The notes beneath the pieces are model-generated. The model was not told where the DNA came from and did not search any database. It saw nothing but the letters and a program-made list of their open reading frames with translations. From positions 30,008 through 50,359 of the forward strand of contig DKIT01000006.1 of assembly GCA_002454415.1 (NCBI GenBank): a DNA stretch of 20,352 nt, in the 5' to 3' direction. Below are positions 8,958 to 16,343 of this stretch, in pieces; the first letter of the stretch is position 1, and every line of letters begins with the position of its first letter. Position numbers and translations under genes: made by a program. Origin of the DNA: Sphingobacterium sp. UBA6711. GTDB taxonomy: Bacteria > Bacteroidota > Bacteroidia > Sphingobacteriales > Sphingobacteriaceae.

Positions 8958-8978
8958 AATTTAGAACGGTTCTAAATT
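8958..8978. promoter_or_regulatory. 21-base palindrome upstream of sdhC, candidate operator
   Basis: AATTTAGAAC, one central G, then GTTCTAAATT form exact 10-bp inverted arms around a single base. It lies between the terminator of the upstream outer-membrane gene and the sdhC -7 motif, with its centre about 55-60 bases upstream of that motif, where an activator could bind. A one-base loop cannot form a hairpin easily, so a dimeric protein site is more likely than an RNA structure. The regulator is unknown. Confidence 0.4.
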
Positions 8979-8983
8979 TTCTT

Positions 8984-9019
8984 AAAATAAAAAGTCCGTT
9001 TTGGATAAAAACGGACTTT
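8984..9019 (-). terminator. Terminator of the outer-membrane beta-barrel gene
   Basis: The 12-bp arms 8991-9002 and 9008-9019 (AAAGTCCGTTTT and its complement) flank a 5-base loop. On the - strand the hairpin is followed by a T-rich stretch. It lies 30 bases after the stop of the upstream gene and insulates sdhCAB from it. Confidence 0.85.
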
Positions 9020-9048
9020 CTAACGGTATATGAATAGTGGTTAAAGTA

Positions 9049-9645
9049 CTAGAGAATACTGAATAATCTATAGCCTAAACCGATACTCCACATGTTGATT
9101 TTTGGATTTGCCTGACTCTCGTTGTTGACTTTGTTTAGCCCCATTTCATATCTTACGTCAACACGTAAGCTTGAAATGTCAGCACCGACACCGAAAGCCC
9201 ATGAAGTGCCACTTTTTTTGTAGTTATTGGGGTTCAATTGGTCAATGACTTTATCTTGTTTGTCATCGACTTTAAATGAAAATATCGGACCCGTTTGAAT
9301 CCGTGCGCCAATAGGGCCTAAACCAAAACGTTTGCCCAACAATACAGGGACATCAACTGTTGTAAATTTAACATCTGTCGATTGACCATCAGGATTGGTT
9401 ACTTTCGTGTTTTTACCTGTTAAATAAACCTCCGGTTGAATATGGAATCCCAATACACCAACACGTCCATACAGACCCGCCTGATAGCCCGCTTTCGTGT
9501 CTGAATTGAAATACTTGCCATCGCTTTTAAGCTTTGAGAAGTTTAGACCTCCTTTTACACCGACCTCAAATCCAGGCAAAAGCTGCGCCTGTGCCGTTGC
9601 TACGCTACCACAAATCAAAAGTAATGCTGGTAAAATCTTTTTCAT
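9049..9645 (-). CDS. Porin-family outer-membrane beta-barrel protein
   Basis: The protein has 198 residues. A Sec signal peptide covers 1-20, with likely cleavage after AQA. The rest alternates hydrophobic and polar residues with many glycines (for example FEVGVKGGLNF at about 26-36 and WSIGLGYRLF near the end) and ends in an aromatic/hydrophobic C-terminal strand. This is the pattern of a small eight-strand OmpX/OmpA-like barrel of the kind annotated as outer membrane beta-barrel domain in Bacteroidota. No periplasmic peptidoglycan-binding domain is present. Substrate or binding partner cannot be told. It has its own terminator and is transcribed toward, but separately from, sdhCAB. The ATG at 9643-9645 shares an 87-base intergenic region with the divergent gene at 9733. 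Confidence 0.9.
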   Translation of the reverse strand: MKKILPALLLICGSVATAQAQLLPGFEVGVKGGLNFSKLKSDGKYFNSDTKAGYQAGLYGRVGVLGFHIQPEVYLTGKNTKVTNPDGQSTDVKFTTVDVPVLLGKRFGLGPIGARIQTGPIFSFKVDDKQDKVIDQLNPNNYKKSGTSWAFGVGADISSLRVDVRYEMGLNKVNNESQANPKINMWSIGLGYRLFSIL

Positions 9646-9732
9646 AATCTTTTATTTATGTATATATTGTATCTTTAAACAAACTTTTACAGTTCAGTAA
9701 AGATATACAAATTTTATACCTAAATCTGAGTT

Positions 9733-9942
9733 ATGCTGAAAATTAACGAAGAACAGTGGCAAGTGGCCAAAGAAAAACTCCGTCGCAAGTACAACCACTT
9801 GAGTGACGAAGATTTAGCTTTTCAAGCTGGAGAAGAAGATAAATTGATCAGTAGATTGTCTTTACGCCTGAGACGGAAACCTTCCTATATTTTATTTACG
9901 ATAGGTAAAGAGATTCAGGATATTAGCAGCAACCGATTATGA
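9733..9942 (+). CDS. Small CsbD-like protein
   Basis: The protein has 69 residues with no signal peptide or membrane segment. It is highly charged, with a net positive Arg/Lys cluster around 43-49. The N-terminal half (W9, AKEKL, KYNHLSDEDL, then a Gly-Glu-Glu-Asp and a leucine) follows the spacing of CsbD-family stress proteins (W-x-x-x-K-x-K-x-x-W-x-x-L-x-x-x-D-L), but the second half departs from them, so the family call is tentative. Its TGA overlaps the ATG of the next gene (ATGA at 9939-9942), implying translational coupling with csaA. A shared role with the tRNA-related genes downstream is possible but unproved. Confidence 0.75.
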   Translation: MLKINEEQWQVAKEKLRRKYNHLSDEDLAFQAGEEDKLISRLSLRLRRKPSYILFTIGKEIQDISSNRL

Positions 9943-10280
9943 GTGATCCCATTAGCTGGAGCGATTTTGAGAAAGTGGATTTACGCGTAGCGACTATTCT
10001 GGATGTACAGGATTTTCCAAAAGCGAAGAAACCAGCCTATCAATTGAAACTCGATTTTGGTGATGAGATCGGGATATTGCAAAGCAGTGCCCAGATTACG
10101 GTACACTACAGCAAAGAAGAACTGGTCGGAAAACAAGTCGTCGCAGTCGTGAACTTCCCCAAGAAACAGATCGCTAATTTTTTTTCGGAATGCCTGGTGA
10201 CAGGTTTCCCCGATGAAAATGGGGATATTGTTTTGACGTCTGTTGATAAAAAATTACCAAATGGATCTAAACTTAGCTAA
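9939..10280 (+). CDS. csaA: CsaA-type tRNA-binding protein
   Basis: The protein has 113 residues, the normal length for CsaA. It is a single tRNA-binding (EMAP-II/Trbp111-like) OB-fold domain throughout: DLRVATI at about 14-20, DFGDEIGILQSSAQIT at about 39-54, VVAVVNFPKKQIANF at about 67-81 and the C-terminal LPNGSKLS. CsaA dimers bind tRNA and were described in Bacillus as having export-related chaperone activity. Which role applies here is not visible. The ATG overlaps the TGA of the gene before (ATGA), and tadA follows after 9 bases, so it is the middle gene of a three-gene operon. Context with tadA favours a tRNA-related role. Confidence 0.92.
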   Translation: MSDPISWSDFEKVDLRVATILDVQDFPKAKKPAYQLKLDFGDEIGILQSSAQITVHYSKEELVGKQVVAVVNFPKKQIANFFSECLVTGFPDENGDIVLTSVDKKLPNGSKLS

Positions 10281-10289
10281 GTTTGTGTC

Positions 10290-10757
10290 ATGACATTTAT
10301 AGATTTTGAAGGAACACAACTGATCGATAGCGATGAGTCTTTTATGCGTATGGCACTGAACGAAGCAAAGATGGCATATGAGGAAGGAGAAGTGCCTATT
10401 GGAGCAGTTATTGTCCATCGCGGGCGTGTTATAGGGAGGGGGCATAATTTGACACAACGATTGAATGATGTGACAGCTCACGCAGAGATGCAGGCATTTA
10501 CAGCCGCAGCAAATTATCTCGGCGGCAAATACCTTAATGAATGTACCTTATATGTCACTATAGAGCCCTGTATTATGTGCGCTGGAGCTGCCTATTGGAC
10601 ACATATTGGTAAGATAGTGTATGGAGCAAAAGATGAAAAACGGGGCTATTCCCATTTTCACGACAAAATATTGCATCCAAAAACTGTTATTAACCATGGC
10701 ATTTTGCAGGAAGAATGTGCCGATTTGGTTAAATCATTTTTTCGTCAAAAACGGTAG
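10290..10757 (+). CDS. tadA: tRNA-specific adenosine deaminase (A34 to inosine)
   Basis: The protein has 155 residues and a cytidine/deoxycytidylate deaminase fold. H64-A-E66 gives one zinc ligand and the catalytic glutamate. P93-C94-I-M-C97 supplies the two zinc cysteines. EVPIGAVIV at 34-42 is the usual first strand and helix start of the family. The set matches TadA, which deaminates the wobble adenosine of tRNA-Arg(ACG) to inosine in the cytoplasm. A general guanine or cytosine deaminase is a less likely alternative. The ATG at 10290 is 9 bases after the csaA stop. About 18 residues precede the region where many TadA proteins begin (FMRMAL), so a shorter form starting at M19 is possible, but the upstream ATG gives tighter operon spacing. 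Confidence 0.92.
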   Translation: MTFIDFEGTQLIDSDESFMRMALNEAKMAYEEGEVPIGAVIVHRGRVIGRGHNLTQRLNDVTAHAEMQAFTAAANYLGGKYLNECTLYVTIEPCIMCAGAAYWTHIGKIVYGAKDEKRGYSHFHDKILHPKTVINHGILQEECADLVKSFFRQKR

Positions 10758-10776
10758 AGAAATAATGAATTTATTG

Positions 10777-10817
10777 TAACACATAAAAACATAACCGTGT
10801 ATATTGTGTTATATTTG
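10777..10817 (+). promoter_or_regulatory. sodA promoter region with -7 element and overlapping dyad
   Basis: TATATTTG at 10810-10817 matches the Bacteroidota -7 consensus TAnnTTTG and lies 41 bases before the sodA ATG. No TTG stands at the expected -33 position. TAACACA (10777-10783) and TGTGTTA (10805-10811) are inverted arms 21 bases apart. The right arm overlaps the -7 element, so a protein bound there could block transcription. The dyad is short and could be chance. Confidence 0.45.
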
Positions 10818-10858
10818 TATATAATAACGAAGTAATTAACATTTAAATTAAAATAGAT

Positions 10859-11467
10859 ATGGCATTTGAATTAGAAGCGTTACCATACGCAGCCGACGCA
10901 TTGGAACCACATATTGATAAGACTACAATGGAAATCCACCATGACAGACACCATCAGGCCTATGTGGATAACTTAAATAAAGCTATTGCAGGAACAGACG
11001 CAGAGAATCTATCTTTATTGGATATCATCAAAAACGTAAGTAAATATTCAGCAGCAGTACGTAACAATGGTGGTGGTCACTATAACCACTCTTTATTCTG
11101 GAAAGTTTTAGGTCCAAATGCTGGTGGCACTCCAACAGGTGAGTTAGCGGATGCAATTAATGCTACTTTTGGTTCATTTGATGAGTTGAAAAAGCAACTT
11201 CAAGCAGCAGGTGCAACTCGCTTTGGATCGGGATGGGCTTGGTTAATCGTTGGTGCTGACGGTAAATTAGCGGTAACTTCTACACCAAACCAAGACAATC
11301 CATTGATGGATGTTGCTGAAGTAAAAGGAACTCCTATCTTAGGGATCGACGTGTGGGAGCATGCATATTATTTGAAGTTCCAAAACAAGCGTCCAGCATA
11401 TTTAGAAGAAATCTTCAATGTTATCAATTGGGATGCCGTAGCACAAAACTATGCTGCTGCAAAATAA
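10859..11467 (+). CDS. sodA: Superoxide dismutase, Mn-type
   Basis: The protein has 202 residues, full length for the Fe/Mn family, and converts superoxide to hydrogen peroxide and oxygen. Metal ligands are visible at H27 (EIHHDRHH region), H77 (GGHYNHSLFW), D164 and H168 (DVWEHAY). The second-shell residues, Gly at 73 and Gln at about 145 (NQDNPLM), are those of Mn enzymes. Fe enzymes usually have Gln near the first site and Ala near the second. Dual-metal use cannot be excluded. No signal peptide is present, so it is cytoplasmic. It has its own -7 promoter motif and terminator and is therefore likely monocistronic. The interrupted msrA, another oxidative-stress gene, follows but lies behind the terminator. 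Confidence 0.96.
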   Translation: MAFELEALPYAADALEPHIDKTTMEIHHDRHHQAYVDNLNKAIAGTDAENLSLLDIIKNVSKYSAAVRNNGGGHYNHSLFWKVLGPNAGGTPTGELADAINATFGSFDELKKQLQAAGATRFGSGWAWLIVGADGKLAVTSTPNQDNPLMDVAEVKGTPILGIDVWEHAYYLKFQNKRPAYLEEIFNVINWDAVAQNYAAAK

Positions 11468-11490
11468 TTGATCATTTGATAGCAAATCAG

Positions 11491-11524
11491 AAAAGCGACA
11501 ATTATTTATTGTCGCTTTTTTTTT
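11491..11524 (+). terminator. sodA terminator
   Basis: A 12-bp perfect stem (11491-11502 with 11508-11519, AAAAGCGACAAT and its complement) with a 5-base loop runs into nine consecutive T (11516-11524), 23 bases after the sodA stop. Confidence 0.95.
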
Positions 11525-11710
11525 GAAAGTGTCTGATGTTATTAGCCAGTAAGAACATTCAGTTCGATTTCATTACTGTTGGTATCTGCAAAATCATGAG
11601 AGTTTTGCTTCAGTGAACTCAGTTCATTTTTGTATTTCTTGCATTAGTGGGGCGTCTCATTGAAAGCAAGAATGGTTTGTAGCCGGACAAGCAAATTGAC
11701 AATTAAATAC

Positions 11711-12364
11711 ATGAAAAATCTATATATAATTTTAGTGGCAATTCTTGTCTTTACTTCCTGTCAAGGGCAGGAAAAGCAAGCAAAGAAAACAGACTTCTCA
11801 AAATTGCCTGCAAAAAATATGGCAAAGCTGGATACGGCAACCTTTGGTGCAGGCTGTTTTTGGTGCACCGAAGCACAGTTTAAAGAACTGAAAGGTGTTG
11901 TAAATGTTGTCTCTGGATATACTGGAGGATGGATCAAAAATCCGACCTATGCGCAAGTTTGTACTGGAAGTACAGGGCATGCCGAAGCGACTAATATTAT
12001 TTTTGATCCCCATGTGATCAGTTACGATCAGCTATTGGAAGCTTTTTTCGTAGCACATGATCCTACCGAACTCAATCGACAAGGAAATGATGTCAGCACG
12101 CAATATCGTTAAGCTATTTTTGTGTACAATAAAGAACAGCTTGACAAGACACAGTATTATCTTTCGGCTTTAGAAAAAGAGAAGGTTTACAATAAACCTA
12201 TTGTAACCGAAGTAGTTCCGGCAACGGTATTTTATCCAGCAGAAGACTATCATCAAGATTATTATCGGTTGAATGGAAAAGAACCATACTGCCAATTGGT
12301 GATTAAACCGAAATTGGAAAAATTTAAACGTATCTTTTCCAAGGTGCTCAAAGAGGGACAGTAA
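11711..12364 (+). pseudogene. msrA: Peptide methionine-(S)-S-oxide reductase lipoprotein, interrupted by in-frame TAA
   Basis: MsrA reduces methionine-S-sulfoxide in proteins. From the ATG at 11711 the product begins with a lipoprotein signal (hydrophobic 4-14, lipobox FTSC with C17), so it would act outside the cytoplasmic membrane. The catalytic motif GCFWCTE has C49. GYTGG, the HAEA block and DPTELNRQGNDVSTQYR follow in family order. The codon after QYR, normally Ser in the family motif QYRS, is TAA (12110-12112). The same frame then continues for 83 sense codons with the rest of MsrA (AIFVYNKEQ, later EDYHQDYY) to TAA at 12362-12364. One base change (TCA to TAA) explains this. The 133-residue product would lack the C-terminal third, including conserved residues, so it is probably inactive. 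Sequencing error is the main alternative. A longer frame from 11660 adds 17 residues that spoil the signal peptide. Confidence 0.85.
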
Positions 12365-12532
12365 CTTTGGGTATTCATAAAATTTGAGGTAATTTTACTT
12401 CTATTAGCGCTATTTAGTATCCTGCTAATAAGTTGAAATCCTGGTTTCTCATGCCTGATAATGGAATGAACAAACTTGATCGCTTCATGATTCATAAATA
12501 GCATTTTTGGATGAATAATAAATAATTGTAAT

Positions 12533-14170
12533 ATGTCTAAAGGATTTTTTACAGTTCCAGTTCCTACCAATGAACCGGTGTACACTTACGCTGTCGGAAC
12601 GAAAGAACGCAAATTGTTGAAAGCAGCAATTGATGAGGCACGTTCAAAACAGATTGATATCCCCATGTATATTGGCGGTAAAGAAATCACTACTTCTAAA
12701 AAAGTAACAATAGCTCCTCCACATGACCATCAACATATTTTAGGTCAATACAACCAAGGTGATAAATCTCACGTAACAGATGCAATCAATGCCGCTTTAG
12801 CCGCAAAAAAAGATTGGGAAAATCTTACATGGGAAGATCGTGCGGCGATATTCTTAAAAGCTGCTGAATTGATTTCAGGAAAATACCGTTACGAGCTGAA
12901 TGCTGCGACTATGTTGGGCCAATCTAAAAACCCCTATCAGGCAGAAATTGACTCGGCATGTGAGATTACAGACTTTTTGCGCTTTAATGTGCAGTACATG
13001 ACTGAAATCTATAAGCAACAGCCTCCTATTTCTGGAAAAGGTGTTTGGAACCGTGTGGAGCAACGCCCTCTGGAGGGTTTCGTATTTGCATTGACTCCAT
13101 TCAATTTTACAGCTATTGCAGGTAATTTACCTTCATGTGTTGCCATGATGGGTAATGTTGTGGTATGGAAACCATCCAACACACAAATCTATTCAGCAAA
13201 TGTATTGATGAAAATCTTCCGTGAAGCTGGACTTCCGGATGGTGTTATCAACTTGGTCTATGTTTCTGGTCCTGATGCAGGTGATGTGATTTTCCAACAC
13301 CCTGATTTTGCGGGTATCCACTTCACAGGTTCAACTGGCGTATTCCAGGACATCTGGAAAACGATTGGTAACAATATTCACCGTTATAAAACGTACCCAC
13401 GTATCGTTGGTGAAACAGGTGGTAAGGATTTCATCGTTGTTCATCCTTCCGCGGATTTGAAAGCGGCTAATACAGCACTGGTACGTGGTGCCTTTGAATA
13501 CCAAGGTCAAAAATGTTCTGCAGCATCGCGCGCCTATATTCCTAAATCATTGTGGCCAGCATTGAAAGAATCTATGACCAATGATGTGAAGTCATTTACG
13601 ATCGGTGGAACAGAAGATTTTACAAACTTTATCAATGCTGTTATTGATGAGAAATCATTTGATAAGTTGGCAAAATACATCGATAGAGCCAAAGAATCTA
13701 ATGATGCGGAAATTGTAGTCGGTGGTACTTACGATAAATCTAAGGGTTATTTCATTCACCCAACAATCATTGAAGCATCAAAGCCTGATTACGAAACAAT
13801 GGTTGAAGAGTTGTTCGGACCAGTATTGACCATCTATGTTTACGAGGATGCTAAGTTTGAAGAAACATTGGATATCGTTGACAGGACTTCGATTTATGCG
13901 CTGACAGGTTCAATTATTGCGCAAGACCGTTATGCTATTAATTTAGCGACAGATAAACTGAGACATGCTGCGGGTAACTTCTATGTGAACGATAAGTGTA
14001 CCGGTGCTGTTGTAGGTCAGCAGCCATTTGGTGGTGCTAGAGGTTCTGGTACCAATGACAAGGCAGGTTCAATGATCAACTTGCTTCGTTGGGTGTCTCC
14101 ACGTACAATCAAAGAGACATTTAATCCAGATACAGATTATAGATATCCTTTTTTAGAAAAAGGAGAATAA
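12533..14170 (+). CDS. pruA: L-glutamate gamma-semialdehyde (1-pyrroline-5-carboxylate) dehydrogenase
   Basis: The protein has 545 residues, the length of the single-domain P5C dehydrogenases (ALDH4-like) rather than the long PutA fusion. It oxidises glutamate semialdehyde to glutamate with NAD, the second step of proline catabolism. ALDH signatures are complete: TPFNFTA with N191, the NAD-site segment FTGSTGV at 264-270, the general base E294 in GETGGKD, the catalytic C328 in GQKCSA, and PFGGARGSGTNDKAG near 498-512. No proline dehydrogenase gene is adjacent, so the first step is encoded elsewhere. It sits alone between the broken msrA and its own terminator. No clear TAnnTTTG promoter is seen in the 168 bases before it. 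Confidence 0.96.
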   Translation: MSKGFFTVPVPTNEPVYTYAVGTKERKLLKAAIDEARSKQIDIPMYIGGKEITTSKKVTIAPPHDHQHILGQYNQGDKSHVTDAINAALAAKKDWENLTWEDRAAIFLKAAELISGKYRYELNAATMLGQSKNPYQAEIDSACEITDFLRFNVQYMTEIYKQQPPISGKGVWNRVEQRPLEGFVFALTPFNFTAIAGNLPSCVAMMGNVVVWKPSNTQIYSANVLMKIFREAGLPDGVINLVYVSGPDAGDVIFQHPDFAGIHFTGSTGVFQDIWKTIGNNIHRYKTYPRIVGETGGKDFIVVHPSADLKAANTALVRGAFEYQGQKCSAASRAYIPKSLWPALKESMTNDVKSFTIGGTEDFTNFINAVIDEKSFDKLAKYIDRAKESNDAEIVVGGTYDKSKGYFIHPTIIEASKPDYETMVEELFGPVLTIYVYEDAKFEETLDIVDRTSIYALTGSIIAQDRYAINLATDKLRHAAGNFYVNDKCTGAVVGQQPFGGARGSGTNDKAGSMINLLRWVSPRTIKETFNPDTDYRYPFLEKGE

Positions 14171-14203
14171 GGGAGCGCATGTAGCTACCTTGTGGAATAT
14201 ACG

Positions 14204-14239
14204 AAAGGGCGCTTATAATAAAGCGCCCTTTTCTATTTT
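14204..14239 (+). terminator. pruA terminator
   Basis: The 11-bp GC-rich arms 14204-14214 and 14221-14231 (AAAGGGCGCTT and its complement) enclose a 6-base loop and are followed by TCTATTTTTT. The T-run overlaps the last codons and stop of the convergent metallophosphoesterase gene, so the two genes end back to back. Confidence 0.9.
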
Positions 14240-15414
14240 TTAAATAACCCCAATTCTGTTCCGTCGTCTCTGGTCATCCGTATGGCCAATGATTTATTGG
14301 TACCAGTTACATCAATGATCGTTCTTTTGCCGGCTTTTGGACCGCCACCTATAAATACAGGGTAATTGTGGTCTTTATCTGCGGGATAGTATCCGTATTG
14401 GTGTGTGTGACCAGAAATCATGGCATCAATTTTATATTTCTGAAACAGGGGATGGAAACGCGCTCTGTTATCCAAGGTGCCGTGCCAATCATCTGAATGG
14501 AAAATTGGTATATGGCTAATCACAACAGTATGTTGGGCCGCCTTTCTTTCTTTAGACTGCAGGACTTTTTCCAGCCATTTAGCCTGTTCTTTTCTGTAGT
14601 TGTCGTAGTCAACAGTTCCGGCGTATACCTCATGATTATCGGGTTTGTCCTCGCCGCTGTCCAGCATGATCCAAAAAATAGGCCCCCTTTTAAAAGCTTG
14701 ATAATATTTATTGTCCGGATAACCAAAATACCGCTTGAAATTGCGAGCGAAAGATCCCCTTGTTTCGTGATTCCCCCGGTTCATAATGAATGGTTTACTG
14801 GTCGCAAAAAACTCAATTGGCTTTAGGAGCTTCTCTGTAATATCTTGCTGATTGGTGACATAATGAAAGGAGTCTCCATTCAACACAAAGAAATCGTAAG
14901 GCGAAATATCCTGATTTGGGATAAGGTCGCGGTAGCTGCTTTTTTCTTCATGGACATCGTTGTATACGAGGCAGCGAATCTGCTCCTGATTGTTATTGGC
15001 TAATTTAGCCTCGAAAATAGCTGTTTCTATTTCCTGACCGTACACAATTTTATAAGGGTCGAACTTTTGAATTTCTTTCGCCTTGATGCGGTAACGGAAG
15101 GATCGAGGAGTGTCGTCTATAGCGAAGTGAAAAGAATCGGTATTTGCGTTGATCATCCCATCTTCGGATTGGTAGATTTTTCTCTGGATATTTCCCGCAT
15201 TATCGAGAATTTCGAGCCAAGCAAAAGCCTCTTTGCTTAAAATGGTGAAAATACTGACGCCTGTTTCCGTTTGATTTTGCAAATAGGCAGGTACGACAAA
15301 ACTGAACTCGCCCTCCGTATTGTCTGCAGTTTTCTCTTTTGCGGTGCTTATAGTGGGCAGTGTGATCCCAGCCAGTGCCAGGGCTTCCAAAAATCTTCTT
15401 CTATTAAAATTCAT
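14233..15414 (-). CDS. Exported calcineurin-like metallophosphoesterase with N-terminal beta domain
   Basis: The protein has 393 residues. The N-terminus has NRRRFLEALALAG, a twin-arginine (Tat) type signal, suggesting export of the folded metalloenzyme. Residues about 35-140 look like a beta-sandwich preceding the catalytic domain, as in purple-acid-phosphatase-like enzymes. The dinuclear-metal motifs are all present: D153-x-H155 (YNDVHEE), G-D181 (NGDSF), N215-H216 (RGNHE), H301 (VISHIPIF) and H336-x-H338 (GHTHQYG). It should hydrolyse phosphoesters in the periplasm or at the surface. The substrate is unknown. Its ATG at 15412-15414 is 18 bases after the stop of the EEP-family gene upstream, so the two are probably co-transcribed. 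Its 3' end abuts the pruA terminator. Confidence 0.9.
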   Translation of the reverse strand: MNFNRRRFLEALALAGITLPTISTAKEKTADNTEGEFSFVVPAYLQNQTETGVSIFTILSKEAFAWLEILDNAGNIQRKIYQSEDGMINANTDSFHFAIDDTPRSFRYRIKAKEIQKFDPYKIVYGQEIETAIFEAKLANNNQEQIRCLVYNDVHEEKSSYRDLIPNQDISPYDFFVLNGDSFHYVTNQQDITEKLLKPIEFFATSKPFIMNRGNHETRGSFARNFKRYFGYPDNKYYQAFKRGPIFWIMLDSGEDKPDNHEVYAGTVDYDNYRKEQAKWLEKVLQSKERKAAQHTVVISHIPIFHSDDWHGTLDNRARFHPLFQKYKIDAMISGHTHQYGYYPADKDHNYPVFIGGGPKAGKRTIIDVTGTNKSLAIRMTRDDGTELGLFKK

Positions 15415-15432
15415 AATAATTGGTTCAATAAA

Positions 15433-16200
15433 TTATTTGATATCGACTTCTACATATAAGGGTCTATGATCACTAGCGTATTTTTCGTCCAGAATTCGAT
15501 GATTGGCGAATTTTGCATTAGCCGTTTTATTGATCATAATATAATCGATTTCGGTATTGGGTTTGTCTTGGGGAAAAGTGAATCCATTGGCAATATTGCT
15601 TTTTGTGAATACTTTGCCAAGTTCGGTAATTGCGGGATCTTTGGGTTCAGCGTTTAAATCGCCAACAAGGATAACGGGTAATTTTTCATTCTTGAAACGA
15701 TTGGTGATAAATTTTGCCTGTTCAATTTTGTTTCTATCCCTGAGATCAAGGTGCGTATTGGCAAATAGAAGTTTCTTTTTATGAATCGTCACTTCGATCA
15801 CAGCTAAACTGCGTCTTTCACTCTCCACTGGAGACGGTAAAAAATGTTTCTCTATGCGTTCAATTGGCTGCTTAGATAAAATTGCAGTGCCATATTCGCC
15901 TTTCTCAAGGTCTATTCCTTTGGAAAATATATAGTGCATGCCTGTTAGCTCTGCAAGTTTTTTAGCTTGGTTTTCAAAATAGGATCGGCCAAGATTGACA
16001 TCAATTTCTTGAAGTCCAACGAGGTCAGCCTTTGAATTTTTAATAATCGTGGCAATCGTGTCAAGATTGATCACAGACTCTTTTTCCGCTGGTGGATTCC
16101 CATGATGGATATTGAAGGAGAGTACTCGTATTGTCTGTGCGTGGAGATGAAATACTGATCCTAGCAGTATCAAAAGGAATGGAATAAGTTTACAATTCAT
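15433..16200 (-). CDS. Secreted endonuclease/exonuclease/phosphatase (EEP) family hydrolase
   Basis: The protein has 255 residues. A Sec signal peptide covers 1-21, with likely cleavage after HLHA. The remainder is one EEP (DNase I/exonuclease III-like) domain: FNIHHGN at about 29-35, the metal-binding LQEID at about 63-67, GEYGTAILSK, NTHLD, GDLNAEP and the C-terminal IDYIM and SDHRPLYVEV with the catalytic Asp-His. All core residues are present. The family covers nucleases, sphingomyelinases and inositol or lipid phosphatases, so the substrate cannot be named. It is the first gene of a two-gene unit with the exported metallophosphoesterase. Both are exported phosphoester hydrolases, consistent with phosphate or nucleotide scavenging, though that is inference. 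Confidence 0.9.
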   Translation of the reverse strand: MNCKLIPFLLILLGSVFHLHAQTIRVLSFNIHHGNPPAEKESVINLDTIATIIKNSKADLVGLQEIDVNLGRSYFENQAKKLAELTGMHYIFSKGIDLEKGEYGTAILSKQPIERIEKHFLPSPVESERRSLAVIEVTIHKKKLLFANTHLDLRDRNKIEQAKFITNRFKNEKLPVILVGDLNAEPKDPAITELGKVFTKSNIANGFTFPQDKPNTEIDYIMINKTANAKFANHRILDEKYASDHRPLYVEVDIK

Positions 16201-16343
16201 GGTTTATATTAAGTTTAACATTTGGATGTCAGGCGGTTTTAGTTTGCCATGCTAAAAATAATAAAATCTATGTGTACAAATTGAAAACTTTGGACATGTA
16301 ACAAAATAATCATTTAAGCGTAGTATGCTTTGAACTTTATCGC

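Noticed and set aside
11542..11643. Short - strand frame between sodA and msrA ending in NVLTG
   Set aside because: It is about 33 codons long, has no start codon, is bounded by TAA, and has no family resemblance. A frame this long is expected by chance in AT-rich DNA.
12110..12112. Recoding of the msrA stop as selenocysteine or another amino acid
   Set aside because: The codon is TAA, which is not used for selenocysteine, and no recoding hairpin is evident just downstream. A mutation or sequence error is simpler.
12402..12430. Inverted repeat TATTAGC/GCTAATA between msrA and pruA
   Set aside because: Seven-base AT-rich arms with a 15-base loop and no T-run give neither a convincing terminator nor an operator.
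12262..12585. 107-codon open frame on the - strand across the msrA end and pruA start
   Set aside because: It overlaps clear coding sequence of msrA and pruA on the other strand, has no family features, and is a shadow frame.
14497..14826. 109-codon + strand frame inside the metallophosphoesterase gene
   Set aside because: It is antisense to a gene with complete catalytic motifs, with no promoter or ribosome site. It is a shadow frame.
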